Shown: piece by piece, positions 26,330 through 34,352 of the stretch | Numbering within the stretch: the first letter of the stretch is position 1 | Layout of the letters: each line of letters begins with the position of its first letter | Source: Priestia aryabhattai B8W22 | GTDB lineage: Bacteria; Bacillota; Bacilli; Bacillales; Bacillaceae_H | Length of the DNA: 64,000 nucleotides | Direction of reading: 5' to 3' | Assembly: GCF_000956595.1 (NCBI RefSeq) | Contig: NZ_JYOO01000003.1 | Location: forward strand, 1 to 64,000 | Made by a program: the position numbers and the translations under genes | Notes under the pieces: generated by a model | What the model saw: only the letters and a program-made list of their open reading frames with translations | The model's database searches: none | Told to the model about the DNA's origin: nothing

Positions 26330-26946
26330 TGTACTTTGTTCTTCTGTCTTAAACAGTCAAGCTCCTGATTAATTAAATCTTGAATGTCAAACAAATGTGT
26401 AGAAACCAATTCAATATATTCTCCTTTTCCTGCTTCAATTACGTCGGAGCGGATAATACTCAGAAGGTCTTGAATGGTTAGCACATTTGTTTTCATTTCT
26501 CGAAAATGACGCTGAAGATCAACTAGCTGCATTTGTTTCGCCGTTTCTACATCTGTTTCCCTGACTGAAAAATCTTGGTTTACTTGTGATGAGTCTTGCA
26601 TAAGCATAGAGCGAAACTGTTGAAGAGTTGATTGAACACTCGTCATATGCTCGTGAATAGGATAGCAGAAAACTGCGTGCAGTGAATGATAGGCTTCAGG
26701 CTTAAAATGAAAATCAAAAAGAGCAACCGGGTTAGAAAACGTGCGCATATTTACTTCGATTTGCACTTCTTCCTTTCCCTGGAGTGCTCTTTTTACTTTT
26801 TCTTGACTGTCTTCATCAATTAGGTCTAAAAAGTTCTGAACAGGCGGGAAATTTTTTGTAACGCTTGGTGTAAATTCAATTATTTCGTTGTCTTTATTAA
26901 GTAAAAACATTGGAACCGGAATGTGTTGAATCGGCAAACTGATCAT
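26326..26946 (-). CDS. PAS-like domain protein with C-terminal helical region
   Basis: 206 residues. The N-terminal half reads as a PAS-type sensor (VPMFLLNKDNEIIEFTPSV then IDEDSQEKVKRAL). The C-terminal half is helical and amphipathic, like a dimerisation helix pair of a histidine kinase, but it lacks an H-box and an ATPase domain. Its ATG overlaps the stop of the cobalamin-sensor gene (ATGA), so the two are translated together and probably work together. It converges with the CheB-CheR kinase gene. Function unknown; a signalling adaptor is a reasonable guess. Confidence 0.65.
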   Translation of the reverse strand: MISLPIQHIPVPMFLLNKDNEIIEFTPSVTKNFPPVQNFLDLIDEDSQEKVKRALQGKEEVQIEVNMRTFSNPVALFDFHFKPEAYHSLHAVFCYPIHEHMTSVQSTLQQFRSMLMQDSSQVNQDFSVRETDVETAKQMQLVDLQRHFREMKTNVLTIQDLLSIIRSDVIEAGKGEYIELVSTHLFDIQDLINQELDCLRQKNKVH

Positions 26947-27581
26947 ATTTCTTCCCCCATTGCTAACATTTTATCTTGCAGCGAACTTTCTTTATTATTG
27001 ATTAGAAGCCAGTCTTTAAAAGCTTGAATATGAGTAATGAATATGGTTTTTGAAGATCCTGAAGCCGACAAATCGTGCTTATTGAGAAGCCTGCTGCCCA
27101 CTAATACAAGAGGACTTTGCGGCATATTTTCAATCTCAGCAATGTATTTCTGTAAATCCGGCAGCAAATGCACTTGTGAGACGGACAAACATACTACATC
27201 AGGGTCCCACTTCTCGATACTTTTTAAAGCGAACGGCAGCGGCAAATTGGCTCCTAAGTTTTTAACTTCCCATCCATGTTCTCTCATAAGTCCTGCAATC
27301 ATTTTAATGCCTAAGTAATGCTCTTCTCCTTCAATGCAAAAAAGAAGGGCCCGATTACGCTGAAGCAATTGCTGCTGTGAAAGCTGAAAGCGAGTTAACA
27401 CATAGTCACAGGCTGCAGTAGCCAAATGCTCGTCCGCGACTGAAATTTTATTTTCTTGCCACCTTTTCCCTATCTCATACATCGCTTCTGTCAGAAACGT
27501 ATATACGTCGGTTGAAGAATGGCCTTCTTCTATATATATAGCAATGAGCAGCCAGCTTTTTTGAACGTCTCCTTCTAGCAA
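26943..27581 (-). CDS. stand-alone cobalamin-binding sensor protein (CarH/LitR sensor-like, no DNA-binding domain)
   Basis: At least 212 residues. The helical cap domain contains W41-x9-E51-H52, the Wx9EH signature of AdoCbl-binding CarH/LitR photoreceptors. The Rossmann-type B12 domain has E86-x-H88-x2-G91, the base-off/His-on loop, then GANLPLPFALKSI. There is no MerR DNA-binding part. The listed start is a TTG without a ribosome binding site; the frame stays open up to 27656 and the residues before the TTG (RDLIVYSRNAAALADC) look like the missing N-terminus, but no ATG/GTG/TTG exists there. It sits between a helicase gene and a PAS-like gene. Confidence 0.8.
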   Translation of the reverse strand: MLEGDVQKSWLLIAIYIEEGHSSTDVYTFLTEAMYEIGKRWQENKISVADEHLATAACDYVLTRFQLSQQQLLQRNRALLFCIEGEEHYLGIKMIAGLMREHGWEVKNLGANLPLPFALKSIEKWDPDVVCLSVSQVHLLPDLQKYIAEIENMPQSPLVLVGSRLLNKHDLSASGSSKTIFITHIQAFKDWLLINNKESSLQDKMLAMGEEI

Positions 27582-27643
27582 ACAATCAGCTAAAGCCGCT
27601 GCATTACGAGAGTAAACGATAAGATCACGCCCTTTTCTTAAAG

Positions 27644-30178
27644 TTACAATAAGTCTCTAGGCAAAACTTGCTTTTTGCAAGATGGACAACATGCGTAGAC
27701 GCCTTTATTTTCATCGTAATCTACGTTTAGCGGCTGCTTGCATGCTCTACATACAGCATGTACATAGTTTAAATATTTTTTCACTAATAAACGTGTTGCC
27801 CCACTTGTTTTCCCGCAATAATAACAAATAAACCTCACTTTTCCTTTTTTTGTTATCTTCACTTCTCGCATATGCTGACAGGACTCACAGCGATCCCAGC
27901 TGCGAAGGTAATCGCTCAAAGAATATTGTGGTTTATTTGTTTCTATATACATTTTTGTTTCTTGATTTCTTATTTTATCTTCCGTAAAGTCAATTGACCG
28001 AAGAAGCTGTTTAGCACCTAGCTTTGACTCAATTCTAGCTGCCATAAACGCTTCATTCTTTCCGCCATAAGGCATATTGATCCATATAGTGGATTCATCG
28101 ATAATAAGCAGTGACATCGGAACAGGAGATGAAATGATATGAGCACCGTCAATTCGAACTTCTTTTGGTTCACGAGTAAGAACGGTCACTTCCCCTTTAA
28201 ACGAATGTAACATATCCCGTATTTCTTGAGAGACAAAGGAAGCATAAGGAATACACAATAAAATCTGCTGCTGAGCTTGATATAAGTCTTTTTTTAACTG
28301 ACTGCTGTTCGATGGATGGTACCAAATCAATTTAGGATGCTGAATGACTTCTTTTAAAAATTGCTGAGGTTGGGATACTTTTTGATTTTCGTTAAAGTGG
28401 TTGACCAACTTCCATAACGCTCGCTCTTTTGGTACACGCTGCTGGACAAACGACTCGTCTGAAAGCATAAGGAATTTTCCTTTTGAACGGGTCACCGCTA
28501 CATTTACTAATCGGTCGCTATTTTCATTTATTAAAAGTAAACCTGGTTTTGACTGCGGCTTTGTATCGACCGTATCAAAAATCATGATATCTCGTTCCGC
28601 GCCTTGAAATTTGTGTACGGTTGCTGCAATTATATCGCTAGCTGGTTCAATATCTTGAAGAAATGCATTGACCAATTTAGCTTGAGACTTATAAGGAGTC
28701 ACATAGCCAATAGTAGCCGAAGAAGCTTTGCGTGCCCGCAGCATCAAACTTACCGCCAAAACAGCCGTTATCACATTATAGCGTGAGCCGGAAACAACAT
28801 CTCGCATAGCGGAAGAATGCAACTGACCAATGTTAAGCATAAGCGCTGCTTCATGAGCAAACGGCCGGCTGCTTGCTACTGCTTCTCGACTTGTTGTGAC
28901 AGATGGATGATCCCCTACTCGATTGCTGTAAATATAGCGATTTGTAAAAGCTGAGATATCTTTATGCATTCTTCTTTGCTTCGTCAACATAAAAAGATGC
29001 GGGTGTATTTCACCGCTTTCTACTTGCTCGACAAGACCCGTCTGCTCAAATAAATCTCGCTGCAGCCACTTCTTCACTTCAGCATGAGAAGATTGAGATA
29101 CCGGGGGAAGCTGTTTAAAATCGCCGCATACGACAATTCGTTTTCCCAACGCAGCTGCAAAAGCAATTTGCGGTGCATATGCCATGCTAATTTCGTCTAC
29201 CACAACCATATCAAATTCACTTTGATAAAGTAATCGGTCAATAGCCGCTTTTGATAAAGTAGTGCCTACAATATACGCTTGATCAAAAACATTTTTCTCC
29301 GCTTCAATCCACTTGTTACGAAGGGCGTTTAGCTTTTTGTTCACTTGCTGAAGCTGGTGAGCTCTATTAGGATACCTGCTTAAGTAAACTCGTTCTTCTT
29401 GTAGCTCCCGCATCTCATGAGCTAAATCCGGATCATCTTCTTCAATGACTTCTTCTACTTTTATATTTTCTAAGCCGCTGCTTTTTGTTGCTCCGTATCG
29501 AATGAGTTTTCCTTTTTTCCAAGCTTCTTTCTTTTTTAACTGACGTGCAGTTTCTTGCAGCAAACCGTCCACCGCTGCATTACTATGAGATAATAAAAGG
29601 ATCCGCTTTGATTTCCGGTAATAGCTTGCCGCGATTTTGGACAGCGTATATGTTTTTCCCGTTCCAGGAGGCCCCCAAATATAAGTAGTACGATTATAAC
29701 GCGCTCGCAGCAACACTTCATGAAGAGCGTTCTTAGACGTATACTCCTTATGACGAACAGGACTATCGCCTCTCATAAGACGTTTGATTCTCACTATTTT
29801 TTGCTTGTAATCTTTCGCTTCCGTGAGTCTATCAATAAGAGCCTGCAATAATTCCCATGGTTCGTTATATATATCAAGTTCGTCTACTTCTTGTCCAATA
29901 AACGCATCTATTTTAAGGTACAAATCAAACCCTTCTGTTCCGATAACTTCTCCTTTACTTTCTTTATGCTGGTGAACAAGGCGTACCTGAGCTCCATCAA
30001 AAAGGTATAAATCGGCTGTGCGTTCAAACCGGTAAAGATACGCATCTCCCTGCTGCCCTAAGTACTCTCCTTTTCCTACCGTATACTTTTCTCCGCCGTG
30101 TTTCTTCATATAATTAATCTCAATTGAAAGTGCGTGCACCCATGCTTTTAAATATGAAGAGATAGAGCGTTTTTCCAT
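27644..30178 (-). CDS. SF1B (UPF1-like) helicase with PLD-like and zinc-binding C-terminal regions
   Basis: 844 residues. Walker A WGPPGTGKTYTLSKI (about 170), VVVDEISMA (motif II), CGDFKQLPPVSQ (III), ATVHKFQGAERD (V) and VNVAVTRSKGK (VI) define a UPF1/DNA2-type helicase. After about 600 comes a region with alternating strands like a phospholipase-D-fold domain but without HKD motifs. The end has two zinc-finger-like Cys clusters (CESC..CYYC; CRAC..CCPSC). It is probably a DNA or RNA helicase in nucleic-acid repair or turnover. The stop lies close to the cobalamin-sensor frame, so they may be co-transcribed. Confidence 0.82.
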   Translation of the reverse strand: MEKRSISSYLKAWVHALSIEINYMKKHGGEKYTVGKGEYLGQQGDAYLYRFERTADLYLFDGAQVRLVHQHKESKGEVIGTEGFDLYLKIDAFIGQEVDELDIYNEPWELLQALIDRLTEAKDYKQKIVRIKRLMRGDSPVRHKEYTSKNALHEVLLRARYNRTTYIWGPPGTGKTYTLSKIAASYYRKSKRILLLSHSNAAVDGLLQETARQLKKKEAWKKGKLIRYGATKSSGLENIKVEEVIEEDDPDLAHEMRELQEERVYLSRYPNRAHQLQQVNKKLNALRNKWIEAEKNVFDQAYIVGTTLSKAAIDRLLYQSEFDMVVVDEISMAYAPQIAFAAALGKRIVVCGDFKQLPPVSQSSHAEVKKWLQRDLFEQTGLVEQVESGEIHPHLFMLTKQRRMHKDISAFTNRYIYSNRVGDHPSVTTSREAVASSRPFAHEAALMLNIGQLHSSAMRDVVSGSRYNVITAVLAVSLMLRARKASSATIGYVTPYKSQAKLVNAFLQDIEPASDIIAATVHKFQGAERDIMIFDTVDTKPQSKPGLLLINENSDRLVNVAVTRSKGKFLMLSDESFVQQRVPKERALWKLVNHFNENQKVSQPQQFLKEVIQHPKLIWYHPSNSSQLKKDLYQAQQQILLCIPYASFVSQEIRDMLHSFKGEVTVLTREPKEVRIDGAHIISSPVPMSLLIIDESTIWINMPYGGKNEAFMAARIESKLGAKQLLRSIDFTEDKIRNQETKMYIETNKPQYSLSDYLRSWDRCESCQHMREVKITKKGKVRFICYYCGKTSGATRLLVKKYLNYVHAVCRACKQPLNVDYDENKGVYACCPSCKKQVLPRDLL

Positions 30179-30479
30179 AGATGTCTAACTCCCTTTTCAT
30201 CCGTTCATTTCTAACTTGTCTATTCTATCATGTCATTTGAATATAGCATAGCTTCTTTCTTCTTCATTTTTATAAAAGCAGAACACCTTTTTTACTATTC
30301 TATCTCTCCAGACAAATTAAGACTTTTTTCATCATAATTGTAAAAAAACCGCGTTTTTTCTATAACTTTAGACGTATTGTTACAAACTTGTAATATAAAA
30401 CCTACCATTTTGTCATGAGTTTGTTACATATTGCTGATAGAATAAGAGACAACTATTGGAAATAAAGGAGAATTATTAG
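30179..30479. other. divergent intergenic region, helicase / YocH-like
   Basis: 300 bases, AT-rich. It holds a WalR-box candidate at 30378-30394 and promoters for both flanking genes. No gene seen. Confidence 0.6.
30378..30394 (+). promoter_or_regulatory. WalR (YycF) binding-site candidate upstream of YocH-like gene
   Basis: TGTTAC-N5-TGTAAT fits the WalR consensus of two TGTWAH repeats spaced 5 bases apart. It lies 86 bases before the start of a cell-wall hydrolase-type gene; yocH is a known WalRK target in B. subtilis. Confidence 0.6.
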
Positions 30480-31502
30480 ATGAAAAAACACATTTTTACA
30501 TTAGGGGCCACAGCTTTAGTATCAATTGGAATTGCAGACGCAGCATCGGCTGACACAGACACGCATAAAGTAAAAGCTGGAGAAACGTTATTTAGCATCT
30601 CACAGCAGCATAATGTAACAGTTGAAGACTTAAAAAAGTGGAATGATCTTTCTTCCACATTAATTTATGCAAACCAAACATTACAAATTGGATCTACATC
30701 TACTGACTCTTCATCTAGTTCAACTCCAACTACAACATCTTCAAATCATACATATACAGTAAAATCAGGTGACACGCTTTACCGTATCGCTAAAAACAAC
30801 GGTACTTCTGTACAGCAGCTAAAAGATTGGAATAACTTATCTAGTCATTTAATTTATGTGAATCAAGTATTAAAAATAAGCGGAACAGGAACAGTTTCAT
30901 CATCACCTTCAGCACCTGTACAAGAAAAAACAAACGAAACGCAGGCATCCCCGGCTCCTAGCAACAGTAAAAGTTACAAAGTTCAGCCTGGAGATACAAT
31001 GTGGAGCGTAGCACAGCGACACGGCATTTCAATTTCTCAATTAAAACAGTGGAATAACTTATCGTCTAATACGATTTACATTAATCAAGTGCTACAAGTA
31101 GGCGGACAAGCTGCAGTTCAAGCAAAACCATCAACGTCAGCGACTACTGCTCCTTCGACACCGTCGACTTCAACGCCGGCACCTGCTCCAGCGCAAGAAA
31201 GTAAGTCGGTTTCGAAAGAGATTACAGTTGAAGCAACAGCTTATACTGCTTACTGTGCGGGCTGCAGCGGAATCACTGCTACAGGCATCGACCTAAGGTC
31301 AAATCCTAATCGAAAAGTAATTGCAGTTGATCCTCGCGTGATTCCATTAGGTTCTCGCGTATACGTAGAAGGTTACGGAGAAGCAATTGCTGGAGATACT
31401 GGCGGTGCGATTAAAGGTACTCGCGTTGATTTATTTATGGCATCTCAAAGCTCAGCTTTAAATTGGGGACGCAAAACGGTAAAACTTCAAATTTTAGATT
31501 AA
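30480..31502 (+). CDS. yocH: secreted cell-wall protein with three LysM domains and a 3D domain (YocH-like)
   Basis: 340 residues: signal peptide (about 1-24, ending near SADT), three LysM repeats (about 28-72, 90-133, 162-205) separated by Ser/Thr/Pro-rich linkers, and a C-terminal 3D domain (about 245-340). The 3D domain shows three key Asp residues in AVDPRVIPLG, GDTGGAIKG and TRVDLFM, the arrangement of a lytic transglycosylase active site. It should bind and cleave peptidoglycan outside the cell. B. subtilis YocH has two LysM and the same 3D domain. A WalR box upstream links it to wall-turnover control. A terminator follows. Confidence 0.9.
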   Translation: MKKHIFTLGATALVSIGIADAASADTDTHKVKAGETLFSISQQHNVTVEDLKKWNDLSSTLIYANQTLQIGSTSTDSSSSSTPTTTSSNHTYTVKSGDTLYRIAKNNGTSVQQLKDWNNLSSHLIYVNQVLKISGTGTVSSSPSAPVQEKTNETQASPAPSNSKSYKVQPGDTMWSVAQRHGISISQLKQWNNLSSNTIYINQVLQVGGQAAVQAKPSTSATTAPSTPSTSTPAPAPAQESKSVSKEITVEATAYTAYCAGCSGITATGIDLRSNPNRKVIAVDPRVIPLGSRVYVEGYGEAIAGDTGGAIKGTRVDLFMASQSSALNWGRKTVKLQILD

Positions 31503-31507
31503 TCACT

Positions 31508-31542
31508 AAAAGCAGAAGCATGTTAGTCGCTTCTGCTTTTTA
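31508..31542. terminator. bidirectional terminator
   Basis: AAAAGCAGAAGC and GCTTCTGCTTTT pair around a 9-base loop, 6 bases after the YocH-like stop. It overlaps the end region of the convergent GNAT gene (stop at 31523). Confidence 0.85.
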
Positions 31543-31999
31543 ATTTTTTTTCAAACATAATCATATCGATAGCTTGCAGGCCATTCTCGTAAATCGGTGG
31601 AACGTACTGCAAAAAGAAATTCTTTTTGACACCCCTTTGATAAAAGCCTGCCTTTTTATAAAATGCTATGTTTTCAAGGCTGGAGTCCGCTGTTCCTACA
31701 ATCATTTTAGAATATTTGTTACGTTCATACAGTACTTCTAACTTTTTAATGACTTTGCTGCCGATTCCTTTTCCTCTGTATGCTTCTTTTAAACCGATAT
31801 TCTTTACTTCTACTGCCCGTTCCTCTTCATCGGGGAGGCACTGCACAACTCCTATCTCCTTCTTTTCATACACAATGGTAAATAAGGAACCTTCATTTAT
31901 ATACGACTTCACTACTTTTTCGTCTTCATCCCCTATTAATAGCAGGTTCAAATAGGAAGTGCGCCGGTCTTTATCAATTTCAATAAGGTCGATACACAT
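31523..31999 (-). CDS. GNAT-family N-acetyltransferase
   Basis: About 158 residues. The ATG at 31999 has GGAGG at 7 bases; the ATG at 32005 would touch that site. Acetyl-CoA binding motif A is EAYRGKGIGSKVIKKLE, followed by IAFYKKAGFYQRG (motif B). The substrate is unknown. It follows the zinc-ribbon gene by 2 bases, so they form a two-gene unit. Confidence 0.8.
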   Translation of the reverse strand: MCIDLIEIDKDRRTSYLNLLLIGDEDEKVVKSYINEGSLFTIVYEKKEIGVVQCLPDEEERAVEVKNIGLKEAYRGKGIGSKVIKKLEVLYERNKYSKMIVGTADSSLENIAFYKKAGFYQRGVKKNFFLQYVPPIYENGLQAIDMIMFEKKLKSRSD

Positions 32000-32001
32000 T
32001 T

Positions 32002-32208
32002 TCATCCTCCAAAAAATAAGTCAATAATATTGCTGCCTCTTGAAGATGATTTATTATATAGCTCTGAATACCCGCAGCTCGTGCAATATACCACCGTAAA
32101 GTGATTGTGCTGAACATCTAAGTATCTAGACAGCCCCGTTCCCGTTGTAGCAATTTCTTTTGTTTTTGCTTCTGTATGTCCGCATTTTACACAACCGTTT
32201 TTCCCCAT
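32002..32208 (-). CDS. small zinc-ribbon protein (DUF2082-like)
   Basis: 68 residues; the ATG at 32208 is 8 bases after AAAGGAG. CVKCG near the start and CTSCGYSELY at about 47 form a four-Cys zinc ribbon, with the GTGLSRYLDVQHNHFTVV stretch typical of small zinc-ribbon proteins annotated as nucleic-acid binding (DUF2082). The tail ends in DLFFGG. The function is unknown. Confidence 0.75.
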   Translation of the reverse strand: MGKNGCVKCGHTEAKTKEIATTGTGLSRYLDVQHNHFTVVYCTSCGYSELYNKSSSRGSNIIDLFFGG

Positions 32209-32296
32209 TGTCATACTCCTTTATAAATAAAATAACTTCTTATTTATATAAACGGATATAAAAGGAAAAAGTTTCATTAAATTGATAAATAAAGGG

Positions 32297-32340
32297 AAGT
32301 AAGAAACCGCATCTCCAACAGAAGATGCGGTTTCTTACTT
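32297..32340 (-). terminator. terminator after MBL-fold gene
   Basis: AAGTAAGAAACCGCATCT pairs perfectly with AGATGCGGTTTCTTACTT (18 bp), making a very stable hairpin with T-rich sequence on both sides. It lies 34 bases after the metallo-hydrolase stop. Confidence 0.85.
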
Positions 32341-32373
32341 TTAATATCGACAGGATGACTGTACACTCGATTT

Positions 32374-33195
32374 CTATAACAGCAATTCTCTTTTCATAAT
32401 TTCAACGTTTTTCTGATGACATTGTGCCGTGAAATCAGATGGAAACGCCAATTTATCGTTTAGCTTATCGAGCGCTTCTTTACTGTCTTCTTTCACTGCA
32501 GCGTGCAGTTCATCTAAATAAGAGCTGGCCATCTCCACTCGTCTTTGAATTTCAGCTCGGTGATGTGTCGTTTTTCCGTGTCCGGGAACTAGCGTTAGAT
32601 TTTGGTGCTTAGCTAAAATGTGTCGCGCAGTAGCAAGAGTGTCGCGGTAATCGTTTACACTTTCATATATGTACGGATATTCAAAGTCCGATAAATAATC
32701 CCCTGCGATCCATATTGAATTATCGACAATCATAAATAGTCCATCGTTTGTATGACCTTTTGCAAAATAACAGGTAATAGATGTTTCACCTAAGGTAATG
32801 TGCTGTTCATTTTCGGTTACCACAATATCCAGCTCCGGGAATATAATATCATGAGATCTTTTTATATAATAGTCATGATCAAACTGCTTAATCATTTGAA
32901 CTTTTTCTTCTTTGTCCGGATGATTTTTTAAAAATTTGCTGCCGATAAAGGTGGCATTTAATTCTAAGAAAGCGCCATACCCAATGACATGATCAAAATC
33001 TCCGTGAGTAAAAAATACATACAGCTTGCGATGATTTAAGATCTCTTGAACATGCTGTTTAATTTCATTAATTTCGTGAGGAAGCCATGTTGGATCCACA
33101 ACAATGACACAGTCTTTTGTTTCAATCACTGCAGATGTTGTTTGAAATAGCGCGCTTTCAAAAACCGTCATTTGCTCCGTTTTGTATTGAATCAT
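32374..33195 (-). CDS. MBL-fold metallo-hydrolase with variant HxDxDH motif
   Basis: 273 residues, ATG after AAGGAGC. The metallo-beta-lactamase fold is clear: FFTHGDFDHVIGYG (64-69 region), CYFAKGHTNDGL, WIAGDYLSDFE and LVPGHGKT supply metal ligands in order. The first motif is H64-G-D66-F-D68-H69, with Asp where the usual HxHxDH has the second His. Such variants occur, but the change could alter metal choice. The substrate is unknown; glyoxalase II-like or phosphodiester hydrolysis are options. It stands alone. Confidence 0.75.
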   Translation of the reverse strand: MIQYKTEQMTVFESALFQTTSAVIETKDCVIVVDPTWLPHEINEIKQHVQEILNHRKLYVFFTHGDFDHVIGYGAFLELNATFIGSKFLKNHPDKEEKVQMIKQFDHDYYIKRSHDIIFPELDIVVTENEQHITLGETSITCYFAKGHTNDGLFMIVDNSIWIAGDYLSDFEYPYIYESVNDYRDTLATARHILAKHQNLTLVPGHGKTTHHRAEIQRRVEMASSYLDELHAAVKEDSKEALDKLNDKLAFPSDFTAQCHQKNVEIMKRELLL

Positions 33196-33281
33196 AGAGA
33201 ACAGCTCCTTATTTTTTCTATCACCTTTATTATAGCGGAAATAGAAAGATCAGGGCGCGTATGACGATTTATAAAACGAAA

Positions 33282-33389
33282 CTATGCAAGATGTGATAAA
33301 ATGCGGAACCAGCCAAACAATGAAATCCAAATAGGAATACTAAATAAGGTTCCCCAAAATAAACCTTTCAAAAAGTTCCCTTGATTCAT
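33282..33389 (-). CDS. 35-aa membrane peptide
   Basis: The ATG at 33389 follows GGTGAGG at 8 bases and encodes MNQGNFLKGLFWGTLFSIPI followed by WISLFGWFRILSHLA and TAG. It is one amphipathic/hydrophobic helix with a single Lys and Arg, typical of small membrane-inserted bacterial peptides. It has no known family that I can name. It sits between the MBL-fold gene and the second YdjO gene. Confidence 0.5.
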   Translation of the reverse strand: MNQGNFLKGLFWGTLFSIPIWISLFGWFRILSHLA

Positions 33390-33457
33390 TCTGATATTCC
33401 TCACCTTCATCATATGTTGGTTCTTAGTCTAGCTCAGCTTAATGAAATTTTAGTGAA

Positions 33458-33491
33458 AAATAAAAAAGAAGCAGCTGCTTCTTTTTTATTT
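33458..33491. terminator. palindromic terminator overlapping the second YdjO gene's end
   Basis: AAATAAAAAAGAAGCAG and CTGCTTCTTTTTTATTT form a perfect palindrome with T-tracts on both strands. The YdjO stop (33486-33488) is inside it. Confidence 0.85.
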
Positions 33492-33695
33492 ATTATAAAA
33501 TTGGTGGTCGTACTTAATTTTCGGCAGCTCGCGTACTTCCTGCGACATTCCTGTTCCGCACATCGGACAGTTATAATCAACCGTAACAAAATCTTCTCTC
33601 ATCCACCCATTACATGATTCAGATTGACACGCATATACAGTCGTATCCATCATTTGATCTACTTCTTCTTCTACGGCTTTTTTTGCAAAATACAT
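33486..33695 (-). CDS. YdjO-like Cys-rich protein, second paralogue
   Basis: 69 residues from the ATG at 33695 (AGGGAGC upstream). The core Y-A-C-x4-C-x2-W-M and C-P-M-C matches the first paralogue at 18.4 kb and YdjO. The C-terminus has RELPKIKYDHQFY in place of the shorter end of the first copy. Probably a small zinc-binding protein, role unknown; cold induction is reported for the B. subtilis family member. Confidence 0.75.
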   Translation of the reverse strand: MYFAKKAVEEEVDQMMDTTVYACQSESCNGWMREDFVTVDYNCPMCGTGMSQEVRELPKIKYDHQFYNK

Positions 33696-33788
33696 GTGCA
33701 CAGCTCCCTTTTTTTCTTAGTATATGTAAAATTCCCATTTTTTATTTACAGCTTGATCACTTTTTCATCCAGCGTTATTGGACACCCC

Positions 33789-33812
33789 TATTTAATTGTG
33801 TATAATTAAATA
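33789..33812 (+). promoter_or_regulatory. OhrR operator candidate upstream of ohrR
   Basis: TATTTAATT and AATTAAATA are perfect inverted repeats around GTGTAT, 28 bases before the ohrR start. AT-rich palindromes of this kind are OhrR sites; autorepression is inferred. Confidence 0.6.
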
Positions 33813-33839
33813 AAAAGCAATAGACTGGAGGCAACATGA

Positions 33840-34289
33840 ATGGAACAACTTTATAAGCAGCTGCAGCTAGAAAATCAGCTTTGTTTCTCAATTTACGCCA
33901 CGTCTCGAGAAATTACAAAGGTGTACAAGCCGCTGCTCGATAAATTAGGAGTAACCTATCCGCAGTATTTAGCCCTTCTTGTTTTATGGGAACATGAAAC
34001 ACTCAGCGTGAAAAAAATGGGCGAACTTCTGTATTTGGATTCAGGCACCCTTACTCCTATGCTAAAAAGAATGCAGGATCAAGAATTAGTGATTCGTCAG
34101 CGTTCTCATGAAGATGAACGCGTTGTTTTTATTAGTTTAACCGAAAAAGGAAAAAAATTACGTGATAAAGCTTGTCATATTCCAGAAGAAGTTTTTAGCA
34201 TGACAAATAAGTCACAGGGAGAATTAGAAAAGCTGAAAGAAACGCTGCAGGAGTTACTGCAATCACTGCATACGTACAATCAAAAATAG
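33840..34289 (+). CDS. ohrR: organic hydroperoxide resistance regulator (MarR family)
   Basis: 149 residues. The sensing Cys15 is in place (ENQLCFSIY), followed by the winged-helix with LDSGTLTPMLKRM (recognition helix) and DERVVFISLTEKG (wing). OhrR represses ohr and lets go when Cys15 is oxidised by organic peroxides. The gene faces ohr across a shared terminator, so both are separate units. The ATG at 33840 follows GGAGG by 8 bases. A palindromic operator candidate lies just upstream. Confidence 0.93.
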   Translation: MEQLYKQLQLENQLCFSIYATSREITKVYKPLLDKLGVTYPQYLALLVLWEHETLSVKKMGELLYLDSGTLTPMLKRMQDQELVIRQRSHEDERVVFISLTEKGKKLRDKACHIPEEVFSMTNKSQGELEKLKETLQELLQSLHTYNQK

Positions 34290-34308
34290 ACCATATAAAA
34301 TTGCACAT

Positions 34309-34350
34309 AAAAAAAACGCCTGGATGTAAGAAAAATCCAAGCGTTTTTTT
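34309..34350. terminator. bidirectional terminator between ohrR and ohr
   Basis: AAAAAAACGCCTGGAT pairs with ATCCAAGCGTTTTTTT with one mismatch, and has T-tracts on both strands. Confidence 0.88.
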
Positions 34351-34352
34351 AT

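Noticed and set aside
33614-33809. Two overlapping plus-strand frames upstream of ohrR
   Set aside because: They lie antisense to the second YdjO gene and across the ohrR operator, with no ribosome binding site.
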